DNA from: CAWVWD01 sp965662365
GTDB lineage: Bacteria > Bacteroidota > Bacteroidia > Chitinophagales > Saprospiraceae
Assembly: GCA_965662365.1 (NCBI GenBank)
Contig: CBFIHR010000022.1
Span: forward strand, 1 to 58,812
DNA length: 58,812 bases
Direction of reading: 5' to 3'
The number at the start of each line of letters is the position of its first letter. Within the stretch, counting starts at the first letter, position 1. Positions 25,811 through 34,385 of this stretch are shown piece after piece. Both the position numbers and the translations under genes were made by a program. Below the pieces are notes generated by a model, which searched no databases, was not told the origin of the DNA, and saw only the letters and a program-made list of their open reading frames with translations.

Positions 25811-26806
25811 ATGAAAATTCAGAATAAAATATTCGATAAAATACGGGAAAAAGTGCCGACACATCATCCTGCGGAGTTTGAAGTCGCTGGAGTTTTGGGC
25901 ATTACGGTCAATGAGGCTTTTGCTTTGATGCGCAATCAATCTGAACTATCTCTGGACAAGGCTTACAAATTAGCCGTTCGTTATGGCTTATCGTTAGATA
26001 ATTTAGAGCGAGAAACGCCTTCCGTGATTCCTTTCACTTTTCGAGCATTTGATTATAATATCAAGGATTTAGATGATTTTTTTATTGGAATATTAGAAGA
26101 GTTTCGGAGTTTGGATATGTTTGGCACTCGCAAAATGGTGTATGCTGCCAGTGAATTTCCTTTATTTACCTTGTTTCAATTTCCTGTTTTAGCAGCTTTT
26201 AAATTATTTTTTTGGGGAAGAACGGTTTACGATTTACCAGAGTTCAAAAAAGCAAAATTCTACGTTTCGACCGAACAATCGGATACACAAGAACTGGGCG
26301 AACGTTCGTGGAAACAATATTTAAAAATCAATTCTACTGAAATTTGGAGTTCAGAAATCGTAGATGCCGTACTAAAAGAAGTCTATTATTGCTGGTCGCA
26401 CGACTTGTTTCAAAGTAAAGAAGATGCTCTGAAAGTCTGTGATTCGATTGCAGATTTATTAGAACACATGAAACGACAAGCAAGTATTAGTAAGAAATTT
26501 CACCCTCAAAAAAATCCACCGAAGAATCAAAACTTTCAATTATTATACAACGATGTGTCGGTGAGTAATAATACAATTTTGATCACTTCCGAAAAGCGTA
26601 AAATGGTCTTTGTAAGTCAAAATACCCTCAACTATTTAGCAACTGAAAACGAAGTTTTTCACACGCAAACACAAGTTTGGTTACATCGCCTGACAAATCA
26701 ATCCATTAATGTATCTGGTAAACGAAATGGAAAACTAAGAACTAACTTTTTTAATAGATTAAAATCAAACGTGTCGTTTGTCAAGGAAGAAATTCACAAA
26801 GCTTAA
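25811..26806 (+). CDS. Helix-turn-helix protein, family not recognised
   Basis: This is a 331-residue cytoplasmic protein. The first 70 residues look like an HTH of Cro/CI-like form (EFEVAGVLGITVNEAFALM and ELSLDKAYKLAVRYGLSLD). The remaining 260 residues are helical with many aromatic residues (FPLFTLFQFPVLAAFKLFF) and no known ligand-binding motif. Such N-terminal HTH proteins with a long helical C-terminal domain are common in Bacteroidota and mostly uncharacterised. It probably regulates transcription; targets are unknown. A good terminator follows at 26931-26956. Confidence 0.55.
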   Translation: MKIQNKIFDKIREKVPTHHPAEFEVAGVLGITVNEAFALMRNQSELSLDKAYKLAVRYGLSLDNLERETPSVIPFTFRAFDYNIKDLDDFFIGILEEFRSLDMFGTRKMVYAASEFPLFTLFQFPVLAAFKLFFWGRTVYDLPEFKKAKFYVSTEQSDTQELGERSWKQYLKINSTEIWSSEIVDAVLKEVYYCWSHDLFQSKEDALKVCDSIADLLEHMKRQASISKKFHPQKNPPKNQNFQLLYNDVSVSNNTILITSEKRKMVFVSQNTLNYLATENEVFHTQTQVWLHRLTNQSINVSGKRNGKLRTNFFNRLKSNVSFVKEEIHKA

Positions 26807-26930
26807 TTGCTTTAACAAATAATTAAGATTCTGATTTCCCAAAATAAATAACTTTTCTCATTATGACACGTTTATATGTCAACAAGATGTAGTTTTCATA
26901 ATGATAGAAAGGTTTTTCATAAAGTTTGGA

Positions 26931-26956
26931 GGGCGATACTAATCGCCCTTTTTTTA
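26931..26956 (+). terminator. Rho-independent terminator
   Basis: GGGCGAT (26931-26937) and ATCGCCC (26942-26948) are followed by seven T. It lies about 125 bp past the HTH gene on the same strand. Confidence 0.85.
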
Positions 26957-26992
26957 TGGCCTTATTTTTAGAAAGCCGCTTGTCAAAAACTG

Positions 26993-27027
26993 AAAAGGTC
27001 GGCTGCTCAAATAGCAGCCGACCTTTT
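26993..27027. terminator. Strong hairpin terminator after the response regulator gene
   Basis: AAAAGGTCGGCTGCT (26993-27007) and AGCAGCCGACCTTTT (27013-27027) form a perfect 15-bp stem with a 5-nt loop. It lies 47 nt past the stop of the minus-strand regulator gene and has T ends in both directions. Confidence 0.85.
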
Positions 27028-27073
27028 GATATTCACGTCAAAACGTCAACACCTGATAATCTATACCTAGAGA

Positions 27074-27760
27074 TTATTTTTCTACAAACTTATACCCAAC
27101 TCCACGAACCGATAAAAAGAATTTCGGATGTTTTGGATCTTTCTCAAAATACTTTCTAAAAGATAAGATAAAATTATCAATTGTACGAGTCGAAGGATAA
27201 ACATCATATCCCCAAACTGCTTGCAAGATTTGCTGACGAGAAACGACTTCATTCTTTCTATCAATCAATAATTTCAACAACATCGCTTCTTTTTTCGTCA
27301 AATTGAAATCCCCTTTTTGACCAGTTGCTTCAAAAGTGACAAAGTTGATATGATTATCTCCGAAAGAAACCGTTTCCGGTGTATGAACCGGATCTTTAGA
27401 AGTTCTGCGAAGTAAATTCTTGATTCTCAACAATAACTCCTCTAAATTGAACGGTTTCGTGATGTAATCATCCGCTCCCTTTTTCAATCCTTGTACTCTA
27501 TCAAGCGTTGTGTCTTTTGCCGTCAACATAATGATAGGAACATCTAAATTCTCTAAACGGATTTGTTCACAAAGTTGGAAACCATCAACCTCTGGCAACA
27601 TCACATCTAAAATCAACAAGTCAAAATGTTGACCCTGAAAATACTTAAATGCGTCTTTTCCATTATCTGTCCAAACCACCTCATAATCCTCCATTTCAAG
27701 ATTTAACTTAACGAGGTCTCTAATATTTTCTTCATCTTCCACTAAAAGAATTCGTGCCAT
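27074..27760 (-). CDS. OmpR-family response regulator
   Basis: This 228-residue protein has a receiver domain with VEDEENIRD, phospho-acceptor Asp52 (ILDVMLPEVDG), the switch Thr in IIMLTAKD and the Lys in YITKPF. A C-terminal winged-helix output domain follows (LTKKEAMLLKLLIDRKNEV and RQQILQAVWGYDVYPSTRT, closing with SVRGVGYKF). It should bind DNA and regulate transcription on phosphorylation. No histidine kinase gene is next to it, so its partner is elsewhere. Confidence 0.95.
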   Translation of the reverse strand: MARILLVEDEENIRDLVKLNLEMEDYEVVWTDNGKDAFKYFQGQHFDLLILDVMLPEVDGFQLCEQIRLENLDVPIIMLTAKDTTLDRVQGLKKGADDYITKPFNLEELLLRIKNLLRRTSKDPVHTPETVSFGDNHINFVTFEATGQKGDFNLTKKEAMLLKLLIDRKNEVVSRQQILQAVWGYDVYPSTRTIDNFILSFRKYFEKDPKHPKFFLSVRGVGYKFVEK

Positions 27761-27997
27761 AGCTTTTTTATTATATATGTTTTGATTAGTTGATTTCTAC
27801 ATTCAACTTTTGTTAAAACCAAAAATAGGAAAAATTTATAATTCTTAGTAACGAAATATTATTTATTCCATCTATTCCGGATAAACAACTTACGCAAAAT
27901 CTATTTATTAAAATATTAATTTTAACAAATATGTTTTACCGTTTAAATTTACGCACTCCAGACAAAATCTAATCAAAAGTCAGGGAATAACCCGCTT

Positions 27998-28354
27998 CTA
28001 AGCACCTTCTAATGCTTTTTTGGCACTAGCCACCACTTTTTTAGAATTTCCAACAAAGACCTCGTCGCCAATTAAGATAATTGGCCGTTTTAGCAAAGTG
28101 TACTCCTGCAAAATATATTGACGATAATCATTTTCCGTCAATTCCATTTCGTGTAATCCTTGACCTCGATATTGTTTTGAACGTCGATTGAATAAGGCTT
28201 CATAGCTTCCAACTTTTTCCTTGATCGCATCGAGTTCCGCTGCTGTGATATGTTTTTCTTTTACGTTTTGTAATTCAAACTCCTCCCCTATTCCCAATTC
28301 TTTGATAATTCGCTGACAAGTTGAACAGGTTTTTAAGTGATAAACTTTCTTCAT
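27998..28354 (-). CDS. ArsC/Spx-family thioredoxin-fold protein
   Basis: The 118-residue protein starts MKKVYHLKTCSTCQRIIKEL with a CxxC pair (Cys10, Cys13). The region LLKRPIILIGDEVFVGNSK matches the conserved ArsC/Spx C-terminal motif (KRPI...G). An upstream start at 28399 would add 15 atypical residues and is unlikely. Family members are arsenate reductases of the glutaredoxin type, or Spx regulators. With no ars genes nearby, true arsenate reduction is uncertain, and the Spx-like annotation YffB/ArsC-family is safest. Confidence 0.85.
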   Translation of the reverse strand: MKKVYHLKTCSTCQRIIKELGIGEEFELQNVKEKHITAAELDAIKEKVGSYEALFNRRSKQYRGQGLHEMELTENDYRQYILQEYTLLKRPIILIGDEVFVGNSKKVVASAKKALEGA

Positions 28355-28551
28355 TTGTTTGGTTATTTTTCTTGACACGGATTTCCACAAATTACACAAA
28401 TTTACATCTTAGGAAGATTTATATAATTTATAGAAATTCATATCTGACTTAAATATTCGTTATAACAACTTTTGTGCTTTATCGTTTTTATTCGTGGTCA
28501 AAAATAGAGTTTAAATGTACGTTTTGACCATTAATAATTGATTTTGACATT

Positions 28552-28594
28552 AAAAAAGGTCAAATCCTCAAGATTTTGGGACTTAACCTTTTTT
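28552..28594 (-). terminator. Terminator after the iron-sulfur pair
   Basis: AAAAAAGGT (28552-28560) and ACCTTTTTT (28586-28594) form the outer stem, with a partly pairing inside (TCC/GGGA). It begins about 36 nt past the stop of the minus-strand gene at 28630. Confidence 0.7.
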
Positions 28595-28629
28595 TAGTAC
28601 ATTTTATACTTTAAAACTCACACTTCGAA

Positions 28630-29406
28630 TTACATACTTTGCACCACCAATTCCGCCAAATCATAAACCATTACAGATTCTTGCTTCTCAAAATTCTTCA
28701 CACCATCTTGCATCATCGTCAAACAAAACGGACAATTCGCTGCAATCACAGTTGCACCTGTTGCAAGTGCTTCCTCCGTGCGTTCGATATTGATACGCTT
28801 ATTTCCAGGTTCGTCCTCTTTAAACATTTGAGCGCCACCTGCACCACAACATAAACCATTGGTACGACAACGTTTCATTTCTACCAATTCTGCATCCAAC
28901 GCCTGCAAAACCGAACGAGGTGCTTCATAAATGCCATTCGCACGTCCGATATAACACGAATCGTGATACGTAATTTTTTTGCCTTTAAACGTACCGCCTT
29001 CTTTCATTTTAATTTGACCATTATTAATCAAATCCTGTAAAAATTTGGTGTGATGCGTCACTTCATAATTTCCACCTAAGGCTGGATATTCATTTTTCAA
29101 GATATTAAAACAGTGCGGACAAGTCGTGACGATTTTCTTTACGCCATACATATTCAGTGTTTGAATATTATTCTTGGCTGCGACTTGATACGTAAACTCG
29201 TGACCAGCACGACGAGCAGGATCGCCAGTACAACCTTCTTCTTTGCCCAAAATCGCAAAGTCAATATCACACGCATTTAATATTTTGACAAAGGCTTTCG
29301 TTACCTTTTTTGCTCTATCATCGAAACTTCCCGCACAGCCGACCCAGAATAAGATTTCTGGTGTTTTTCCATCGGCTTTTAGTTGTGCCATTGTTGGTAC
29401 TTTCAT
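28630..29406 (-). CDS. CCG-domain iron-sulfur protein, HdrB/LutA-like
   Basis: This 258-residue protein from MKVPTMAQLKADG has two Cys-rich CCG-type domains: FWVGCAGSFDDR with EEGCTGDP and TTCPHCFN, then DSCYIGRANG with NGLCCGAGGAQMF and ANCPFC. Such domains bind iron-sulfur clusters in HdrB, GlpC and LutA proteins. The reading frame extends upstream to 29583, but the added 59 residues run through palindromic DNA and look non-coding, so I use 29406. It is the soluble partner of the membrane iron-sulfur protein upstream, and together they probably pass electrons between a dehydrogenase or ETF and the quinone pool. Confidence 0.88.
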   Translation of the reverse strand: MKVPTMAQLKADGKTPEILFWVGCAGSFDDRAKKVTKAFVKILNACDIDFAILGKEEGCTGDPARRAGHEFTYQVAAKNNIQTLNMYGVKKIVTTCPHCFNILKNEYPALGGNYEVTHHTKFLQDLINNGQIKMKEGGTFKGKKITYHDSCYIGRANGIYEAPRSVLQALDAELVEMKRCRTNGLCCGAGGAQMFKEDEPGNKRINIERTEEALATGATVIAANCPFCLTMMQDGVKNFEKQESVMVYDLAELVVQSM

Positions 29407-29418
29407 AATTTCTTTGAG

Positions 29419-29570
29419 TTCATAGGGCTTTGCCCTATGTTTATGTTCTAAGCCCTTTGGGCTATTTTTTTTTAATAATTTTATTAGTAATATTTTTCCG
29501 TCGAGTGAGGTACGAACGTCCGTCAAGCGAAGCGTCCGTATGCCGTCAAGCGAGGAACGAGCGACCGTTA
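29419..29570. repeat. Palindromes and imperfect GTCAAGCGA repeats between the two iron-sulfur genes
   Basis: The spacer holds CATAGGGCTTTGCCCTATG (near 29424), AAGCCCTTTGGGCT with a T9 run (near 29450) and then three imperfect copies of CCGTCRAGYGARG at about 29500-29560. These are intergenic repeat-like elements; the last copy runs into the stop region of the upstream gene. Confidence 0.6.
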
Positions 29571-31526
29571 TTCCGTTATCCATTTCTCACGGTCATTACT
29601 TGAGAACTGCCATGGAGCACCGTTGTTTTCGATATTCGTAAACATGACATTCCATGATTCTGGGGCTTCGGCCTTATCCAAAATCATGTTACGACGCATT
29701 TCTTGAATAATATCCAGTGGTGCAATCATCACCGGACAGGCTTCGACACAAGCGTTACAAGTCGTACAAGCGTGTAACTCTTCGGTCGTGATATAGCTGA
29801 ATAAATCTTTGCCGTCGTCGTAGTTTTCTTTGGTCATATTTGGATTTTCATCCAATGTTTTCCCGACTTCTTCAGCCCTATCTCGAACATCCATCATGAT
29901 TTTTCGAGGTGACAACTTTTTACCAGTCATATTCGCAGGACAAACCGATGTACAACGACCGCATTCTGTACAAGAATAAGCGGCTAAAATATGTTTCCAA
30001 CTCAAATCAAAGACATCACTTGCACCAAATTTTGGCATAATGTCCTCGTCTTCTTGTTGCTGCTTATCCCAAGTGTTCGGGATCAACTGCTCACTGCCCA
30101 CAGTCTCTCGGCTTTCGCCTGTCCCCAATTCTTGATCGCCAAATAGGTCGTCAAGTTCTTCGGTTTGATTTTCGTTGTTATCGTTTCCGAATATATCATC
30201 TATGGATTCATTTTCGTTGTTTCCGAAAATATCGTCAATATTTTCTTCTTGGTTATTTCCAAAAATATCATCGACCGATTCCTCTGAACTTCCCGTATCA
30301 CCAAAAATATCATCTAAACTTTCCTCGTCTTTCTCCGAGCTTCCTGTATCGCCAAAGATGTCGTCCAAACTTTCTTCATGCTCCTCCGAATTTCCGATAT
30401 CACCAAAAATATCTGATAGCTCTTCCTCTTTTTCCTCACTTGTTCCAACATCACCGAATATATCTTCGATATCTTCATTGTTTTCAGTCTTTCCTAAATC
30501 ACCAAAAATATCCGTCAAATCCTCTTGCTTTTCTTCGCTTCCTAAATCACCAAAAATATCATCTAAGTCTTCTCCTGAACTTTCGGTATCACCGAAAATA
30601 TCATCTAAAGTTTCCTCTTTTTCAATATTTAAAACTACAGCTGGATTTTTTTCTGTTTTCAAATTAGCCGTTTCGATAACAGGTTCTGGGATTACTTCGT
30701 CATCGCCAAACAGTTCATTAACTTGTTCCGTTACGCTGTCCAAATGCGTCATTTCACCTTTTGGCTCGACACGAGCAAAATAGACATTCGGAAACGCCAG
30801 CATGATGTGTAAATGTTTAGAATATGGTAAGTAATTTAAGAATACGAAAACCGTCAAAATGTGTCCCCACCAGCCGATTCTTTCTATTAGAATAATAGAT
30901 GATTCGTCCATTCCTGACCAAAGCGGGGCAATAAATTGACTAATGGCAAAACTACCAGTTTCGTGATATGTAGCGTATCCTTTTGCTTGTAGTGCCAAAT
31001 CGCCAGAGTTCATCATAAAGATGAAAACGATTAAACAGATTTCTAAATACAGAATAATGTTACCGTCTAATTTTGGCCAACCGTTCATTTCAGGTTTGTG
31101 AAAACGTGGAATTTTCAACAAATTACGCCTTGCTAAAAACGCAAAAGTCGCAACAAACGCTAAAACCGAAAGGACTTCGATAAAACTTATTATGAAAGTA
31201 TAAATACTACCCAGAAAAGTACCTTCGATAGCGTGCCAAATCAAGCGATGATTGCCAGTGAAACCATCAATAAAAATCTCAATCAATTCGATTTGTGTAA
31301 TCAGAAAAGCCGCATAAATGATGAAGTGTAGCGTTGCCGGTAACCAACGTTTGAACATTTTCTTTTGACCAAAAGCAACTAACAACACATTTTTGATACG
31401 TTGCCCGACATTGCCAGTGATTTTCTCTTCTCGTCCTAAAAGTACGTTTCGCCTAATTTTCGAGGCTTTATATAGGAAAAATCCTACCGAACTGATGCTT
31501 AGGATTGCAAATAATATTTGAGCCAT
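29568..31526 (-). CDS. Membrane iron-sulfur electron-transfer protein with DDIFG repeats
   Basis: This is a 652-residue protein. The N-terminal 250 residues hold about six membrane helices of HdrE/narI-like type. The C-terminal 140 residues carry two [4Fe-4S] motifs, CTECGRCTSVCP (Cys519, 522, 525, 529) and CTTCNACVEACP (Cys587, 590, 593, 597). Between them, from about residue 307 to 465, lies an acidic insert with eleven copies of a DDIFGD-type unit spaced 12-17 residues apart. Without it the protein would have the usual size of about 450 residues for this Bacteroidota family. It probably moves electrons with the CCG-domain protein downstream. The insert is unusual for a redox protein. Confidence 0.88.
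   Translation of the reverse strand: MAQILFAILSISSVGFFLYKASKIRRNVLLGREEKITGNVGQRIKNVLLVAFGQKKMFKRWLPATLHFIIYAAFLITQIELIEIFIDGFTGNHRLIWHAIEGTFLGSIYTFIISFIEVLSVLAFVATFAFLARRNLLKIPRFHKPEMNGWPKLDGNIILYLEICLIVFIFMMNSGDLALQAKGYATYHETGSFAISQFIAPLWSGMDESSIILIERIGWWGHILTVFVFLNYLPYSKHLHIMLAFPNVYFARVEPKGEMTHLDSVTEQVNELFGDDEVIPEPVIETANLKTEKNPAVVLNIEKEETLDDIFGDTESSGEDLDDIFGDLGSEEKQEDLTDIFGDLGKTENNEDIEDIFGDVGTSEEKEEELSDIFGDIGNSEEHEESLDDIFGDTGSSEKDEESLDDIFGDTGSSEESVDDIFGNNQEENIDDIFGNNENESIDDIFGNDNNENQTEELDDLFGDQELGTGESRETVGSEQLIPNTWDKQQQEDEDIMPKFGASDVFDLSWKHILAAYSCTECGRCTSVCPANMTGKKLSPRKIMMDVRDRAEEVGKTLDENPNMTKENYDDGKDLFSYITTEELHACTTCNACVEACPVMIAPLDIIQEMRRNMILDKAEAPESWNVMFTNIENNGAPWQFSSNDREKWITE
30137..30605 (-). 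repeat. Eleven DDIFGD-type protein repeats
   Basis: Units at residues 308, 322, 338, 354, 371, 388, 405, 419, 431, 443 and 459 share [DETS]D[IL]FG[DN], followed by an acidic Gly/Ser/Glu spacer of 6-11 residues. An outlying NELFGDD lies at 270. The DNA shows the matching repeat of CCAAAAATATCATC on the plus strand. The last three consistently have N in place of D at the sixth position, so at least two rounds of duplication are likely. Confidence 0.9.
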
Positions 31527-31795
31527 GTTTCTTGTTAGTGTTTGGAGTTGCTGTAATTATGAAAGGCAACTCATTGATAAAATCTTTCTTCCAAGGCTAA
31601 ATTTCGTAAAAAATCGCTTAGTTTTGAATTTTTGATTTAGTAGATTCGTAGTTTAAAGTTTTTCTACATAATTTTTGTTCGTAAGAACGGAAAAATCGGT
31701 TAAAAATTTTGACTTTGGAAGCTTTAAACTCAAAGTTTCTAATCATATCAAGAACGACTGATAACTACTACAACTACAAAATAACGTAAACTAAA

Positions 31796-32302
31796 ATGGC
31801 ACTTATATTAAACGAACAACAGATAAAGCAAAAAATTAAGCGTTTGGCAATTCAGATATTGGAACAAAACCATGACGAAACGGAAGTTTACCTTATTGGT
31901 ATTAATAATAATGGTTTGGGGTTTGCCCAGATGTTATTAGAGGCAATCAACTCGATTGAAGTTGCAAAACCGACTTTTTTGATGACACAAGTCATGTTAA
32001 ATCCCGCTGCACCATTGGCGAAAGCCGTAGAAATCCAAACGCCTTTGGATGAGCTTGAAGGGAAAGCCTTGATTTTTGTGGATGATGTAGCGAATACTGG
32101 CCGCACGATTTTCTATGCGATGCAGCCTGTTTTGTTGGATATTGTTCCAAAGAAAGTGGAAGTTGCCGTGTTGGTCGATAGAAAACATAAAAGTTTTCCG
32201 ATTTCCATAAATTACGTTGGTTTGTCATTAGCAACGACGTTGAGTGAAAATATTGATGTGCAGATTCGTGATGTGGAAGCGATGGCGGTTCATTTAAATT
32301 AG
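31796..32302 (+). CDS. Phosphoribosyltransferase-family protein
   Basis: This 168-residue protein has the PRPP-binding motif ALIFVDDVANTGRT (residues 91-104) and the early loop YLIGINNNGLGF. It resembles PyrR/Hpt-like type I phosphoribosyltransferases. The substrate base is uncertain. A separate PyrR is encoded at 42742, so this one may be a hypoxanthine/guanine or regulatory member. It is followed by a DUF4349 lipoprotein gene on the same strand. Confidence 0.85.
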   Translation: MALILNEQQIKQKIKRLAIQILEQNHDETEVYLIGINNNGLGFAQMLLEAINSIEVAKPTFLMTQVMLNPAAPLAKAVEIQTPLDELEGKALIFVDDVANTGRTIFYAMQPVLLDIVPKKVEVAVLVDRKHKSFPISINYVGLSLATTLSENIDVQIRDVEAMAVHLN

Positions 32303-32328
32303 GTCATAATTTAAAAACCAAATAATGT

Positions 32329-32358
32329 CCGTCATGCTGAACCAAATAGGAATGACGG
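32329..32358. repeat. CCGTCATGC intergenic palindromic repeat
   Basis: CCGTCAT (32329-32335) and ATGACGG (32352-32358) pair across a 16-nt loop. A related CCGTCATGC element occurs near 51665. Such sequences are common intergenic repeats in Bacteroidota. Confidence 0.55.
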
Positions 32359-32388
32359 AAAGCGTCTGAGGCTTAAAAAATAAAAAAC

Positions 32389-33066
32389 ATGAAAAAACTA
32401 TTTCAAGTATCAATCATCATAACGATCGGAATTCTGCTAACTTCTTGCAGTGCAACGACTTATAATTCTGCTGCAAAGTCAGATTATGCCTATACCGAAA
32501 GGGCGGAAGCCAGTTATGATATTGATAAAAAAGTAAAAGAAACCGAACGCAAAATTATTTACAACGCTTCAATGCGAATCGAAGTCGATGAAATTGAGGA
32601 ACAAACGAAGGCCGTTATTGCGAAAGCAAAGCATCAAGGAGGTTATATGGTGAGTTCGGATATTGATAATGTGACGGTTCGAATTCCTGCGGAAAAGTTG
32701 AATGCATTCATGGACGAGGTAGCGACAATGGGCGAGGTCGAGAGTCGAAATGTGTATTCGCAAGATGTAACGGAAGCGTATGCCGACATGGACATTCGTT
32801 TGGAAAATGCGAAAAAAAGTCGCAAACGTTATTTAGAGTTGTTGAATAAAGCGGACAAAGTCAGCGATATTTTGGAAATTGAACGAGAACTGGAGCGATT
32901 GAATACGCAAATCGAACAACTAAAAGGCCAACTCAACAGCTATGATAAACAGATTCAATATTCGAGTGTGAGTGTTCGATTTTTCACAAAAGCAAAACCT
33001 GGACCATTAGGATATATTTTTGTGGGGTTATACAAGGGAATCAAGTTTTTATTTGTGAGAAATTAA
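32389..33066 (+). CDS. DUF4349 lipoprotein
   Basis: This 225-residue lipoprotein has a signal ending at LLTSC. The body has the DUF4349 pattern: RKIIYNASMRIEVDEIEE, GGYMVSSDIDNVTVRIPAEK, MGEVESRNVYSQDVTEAYAD and a coiled coil (EIERELERLNTQIEQLKGQ), ending in a C-terminal hydrophobic segment (GYIFVGLYKGIKFLF). DUF4349 proteins are common periplasmic lipoproteins of unknown role. A 13-bp stem follows at 33077. Confidence 0.9.
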   Translation: MKKLFQVSIIITIGILLTSCSATTYNSAAKSDYAYTERAEASYDIDKKVKETERKIIYNASMRIEVDEIEEQTKAVIAKAKHQGGYMVSSDIDNVTVRIPAEKLNAFMDEVATMGEVESRNVYSQDVTEAYADMDIRLENAKKSRKRYLELLNKADKVSDILEIERELERLNTQIEQLKGQLNSYDKQIQYSSVSVRFFTKAKPGPLGYIFVGLYKGIKFLFVRN

Positions 33067-33076
33067 AATCATGAAT

Positions 33077-33109
33077 AGTGAGCAGGTGATTTCGAGTCAC
33101 CTGCTCACT
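33077..33109 (+). terminator. Hairpin after the DUF4349 gene
   Basis: AGTGAGCAGGTGA (33077-33089) and TCACCTGCTCACT (33097-33109) form a perfect 13-bp stem with a 7-nt loop. The T-run is short and interrupted, so termination may be partial and the next gene, starting 15 bp on, could be co-transcribed. Confidence 0.6.
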
Positions 33110-33123
33110 TAGTTTTTAGAAGA

Positions 33124-34305
33124 ATGAAAAATCTACTCAATAAGTTATTGTGGAAAGGTCGGAACAAATGGCAAATTTTGGGTGCCGCAGTTGGGACATT
33201 TATCGGAATGTTGTTGCTGTTGCAGGCCGTGCAGTTTTATTCAGATCTGCAAGGTTTGATGGACGGCACATCGAATAGTCGAGAAGAGGGCTATTTGATG
33301 ATTAATAAAAAAGTGAGTTTACTCAATACGCTGGGCGGTGCTTCGACTTTTTCGAAAAAAGAAATTGAGGCGTTGGAACAACAGGATTTTGTGGACGAAA
33401 TTGGTGCGTTTAAATCAAATCAATTTCGAGTGTCGGCATCAAGTCAAATGCTTGGTTTTTATAGCGAAATGTTTATGGAAGCCGTTCCTGATATGTTTCT
33501 GGATGTGAAGCCGAGAGGTTGGAATTGGTCGCCGAGTGATCGAGAAATTCCGCTGGTGATTTCTCGAGATTATTTGGCGTTATACAATTTTGGGTTTGCC
33601 CCGAGTCAAGGTTATCCGCAATTTACGCAAAGTACGATTAAGCAAGTTTCGTTTACAGTTACGGTAAGTGGCAACGGTACAACTCGACGTTATCAAGGTC
33701 GAATTGCAGGATTTTCAGATAGAATTAATTCGATACTTGTACCACAGTCTTTTTTGGATTATACCAATAAACAATTAGGCAACGGAATTGCAGAAAAACC
33801 TTCTCGTCTGATTTTTTCTACTGACAATCCGTACAGTCAAGAATTAATGGATTATTTAAAAGAGAAAAATTATGAAATTAGTCGAGGTCGTGTAATTGGT
33901 GAAGAGTTGAAAGTCTTGTTACAACTATTGTTGAGCGTCATTGGGGTAATTGGCGGTATTATCGTTTTCTTATCATTTTTGGTTTTTATGCTAAATTTTC
34001 AATTGGTCATCGCAGAATCAAGCCGAGATATTCAGCTTTTATTACAAATTGGTCATCGACACAAAACGATTAGTCAAGTCTTGATCCGCAACTTAGCCAT
34101 ACTATTTGGAAGCGTCGTGGTGTTGACGTTTATAGCACTGGCAGTTGGTCGTTACTTCTTTGTGGATTGGACAACAGAACAAGGTTTTAGCTTGGATAAT
34201 AACTTTTCGATGCTGACATATTTGGTAGCAATTGCGTTCATCGTGTTGTTTTTTGGAGCGAGTTGGTGGAGTATTGAGCGGCGAGTGAAGTCGCTTGGAA
34301 TGTGA
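33124..34305 (+). CDS. FtsX-like ABC transporter permease
   Basis: This 393-residue protein has an N-terminal membrane helix (WQILGAAVGTFIGMLLLLQ), then a large extracytoplasmic domain and three C-terminal helices (LLSVIGVIGGIIVFLSFLV, LAILFGSVVVLTFIALAVG, LTYLVAIAFIVLFFGASW), the MacB/FtsX layout. The ATPase partner is not next to it. No substrate can be inferred. It converges on hemA across a terminator. Confidence 0.8.
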   Translation: MKNLLNKLLWKGRNKWQILGAAVGTFIGMLLLLQAVQFYSDLQGLMDGTSNSREEGYLMINKKVSLLNTLGGASTFSKKEIEALEQQDFVDEIGAFKSNQFRVSASSQMLGFYSEMFMEAVPDMFLDVKPRGWNWSPSDREIPLVISRDYLALYNFGFAPSQGYPQFTQSTIKQVSFTVTVSGNGTTRRYQGRIAGFSDRINSILVPQSFLDYTNKQLGNGIAEKPSRLIFSTDNPYSQELMDYLKEKNYEISRGRVIGEELKVLLQLLLSVIGVIGGIIVFLSFLVFMLNFQLVIAESSRDIQLLLQIGHRHKTISQVLIRNLAILFGSVVVLTFIALAVGRYFFVDWTTEQGFSLDNNFSMLTYLVAIAFIVLFFGASWWSIERRVKSLGM

Positions 34306-34322
34306 TTTTAATAATAAAAACA

Positions 34323-34354
34323 AAATCGCCATGCTGATAACAACATGGCGATTT
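34323..34354. terminator. Bidirectional terminator
   Basis: AAATCGCCATG (34323-34333) and CATGGCGATTT (34344-34354) form an 11-bp stem between convergent genes. Confidence 0.8.
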
Positions 34355-34385
34355 ACGACTTTAAAACGAACAAGTATTCATTTTT

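Noticed and set aside
26926..27159. 77-codon plus-strand ORF over the terminators
   Set aside because: It spans two hairpin terminators and the end of the response regulator gene and has no coding features.
29407..29583. N-terminal extension of the CCG-domain protein to 29583
   Set aside because: The extra codons run through palindromes and repeats and overlap the upstream gene. The conserved start MKVPTM lies at 29406.
30137..30605. CRISPR array
   Set aside because: The regular DNA repeats are in frame, of unequal spacing and encode the acidic DDIFG array. Spacers are not unique sequences and no cas genes are present.
30175..30783. Long plus-strand ORF of 202 codons with a repetitive Ser/Pro/Lys sequence
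   Set aside because: It is the mirror image of the DDIFG repeat region of the minus-strand iron-sulfur protein; its repetitiveness is inherited from that gene.
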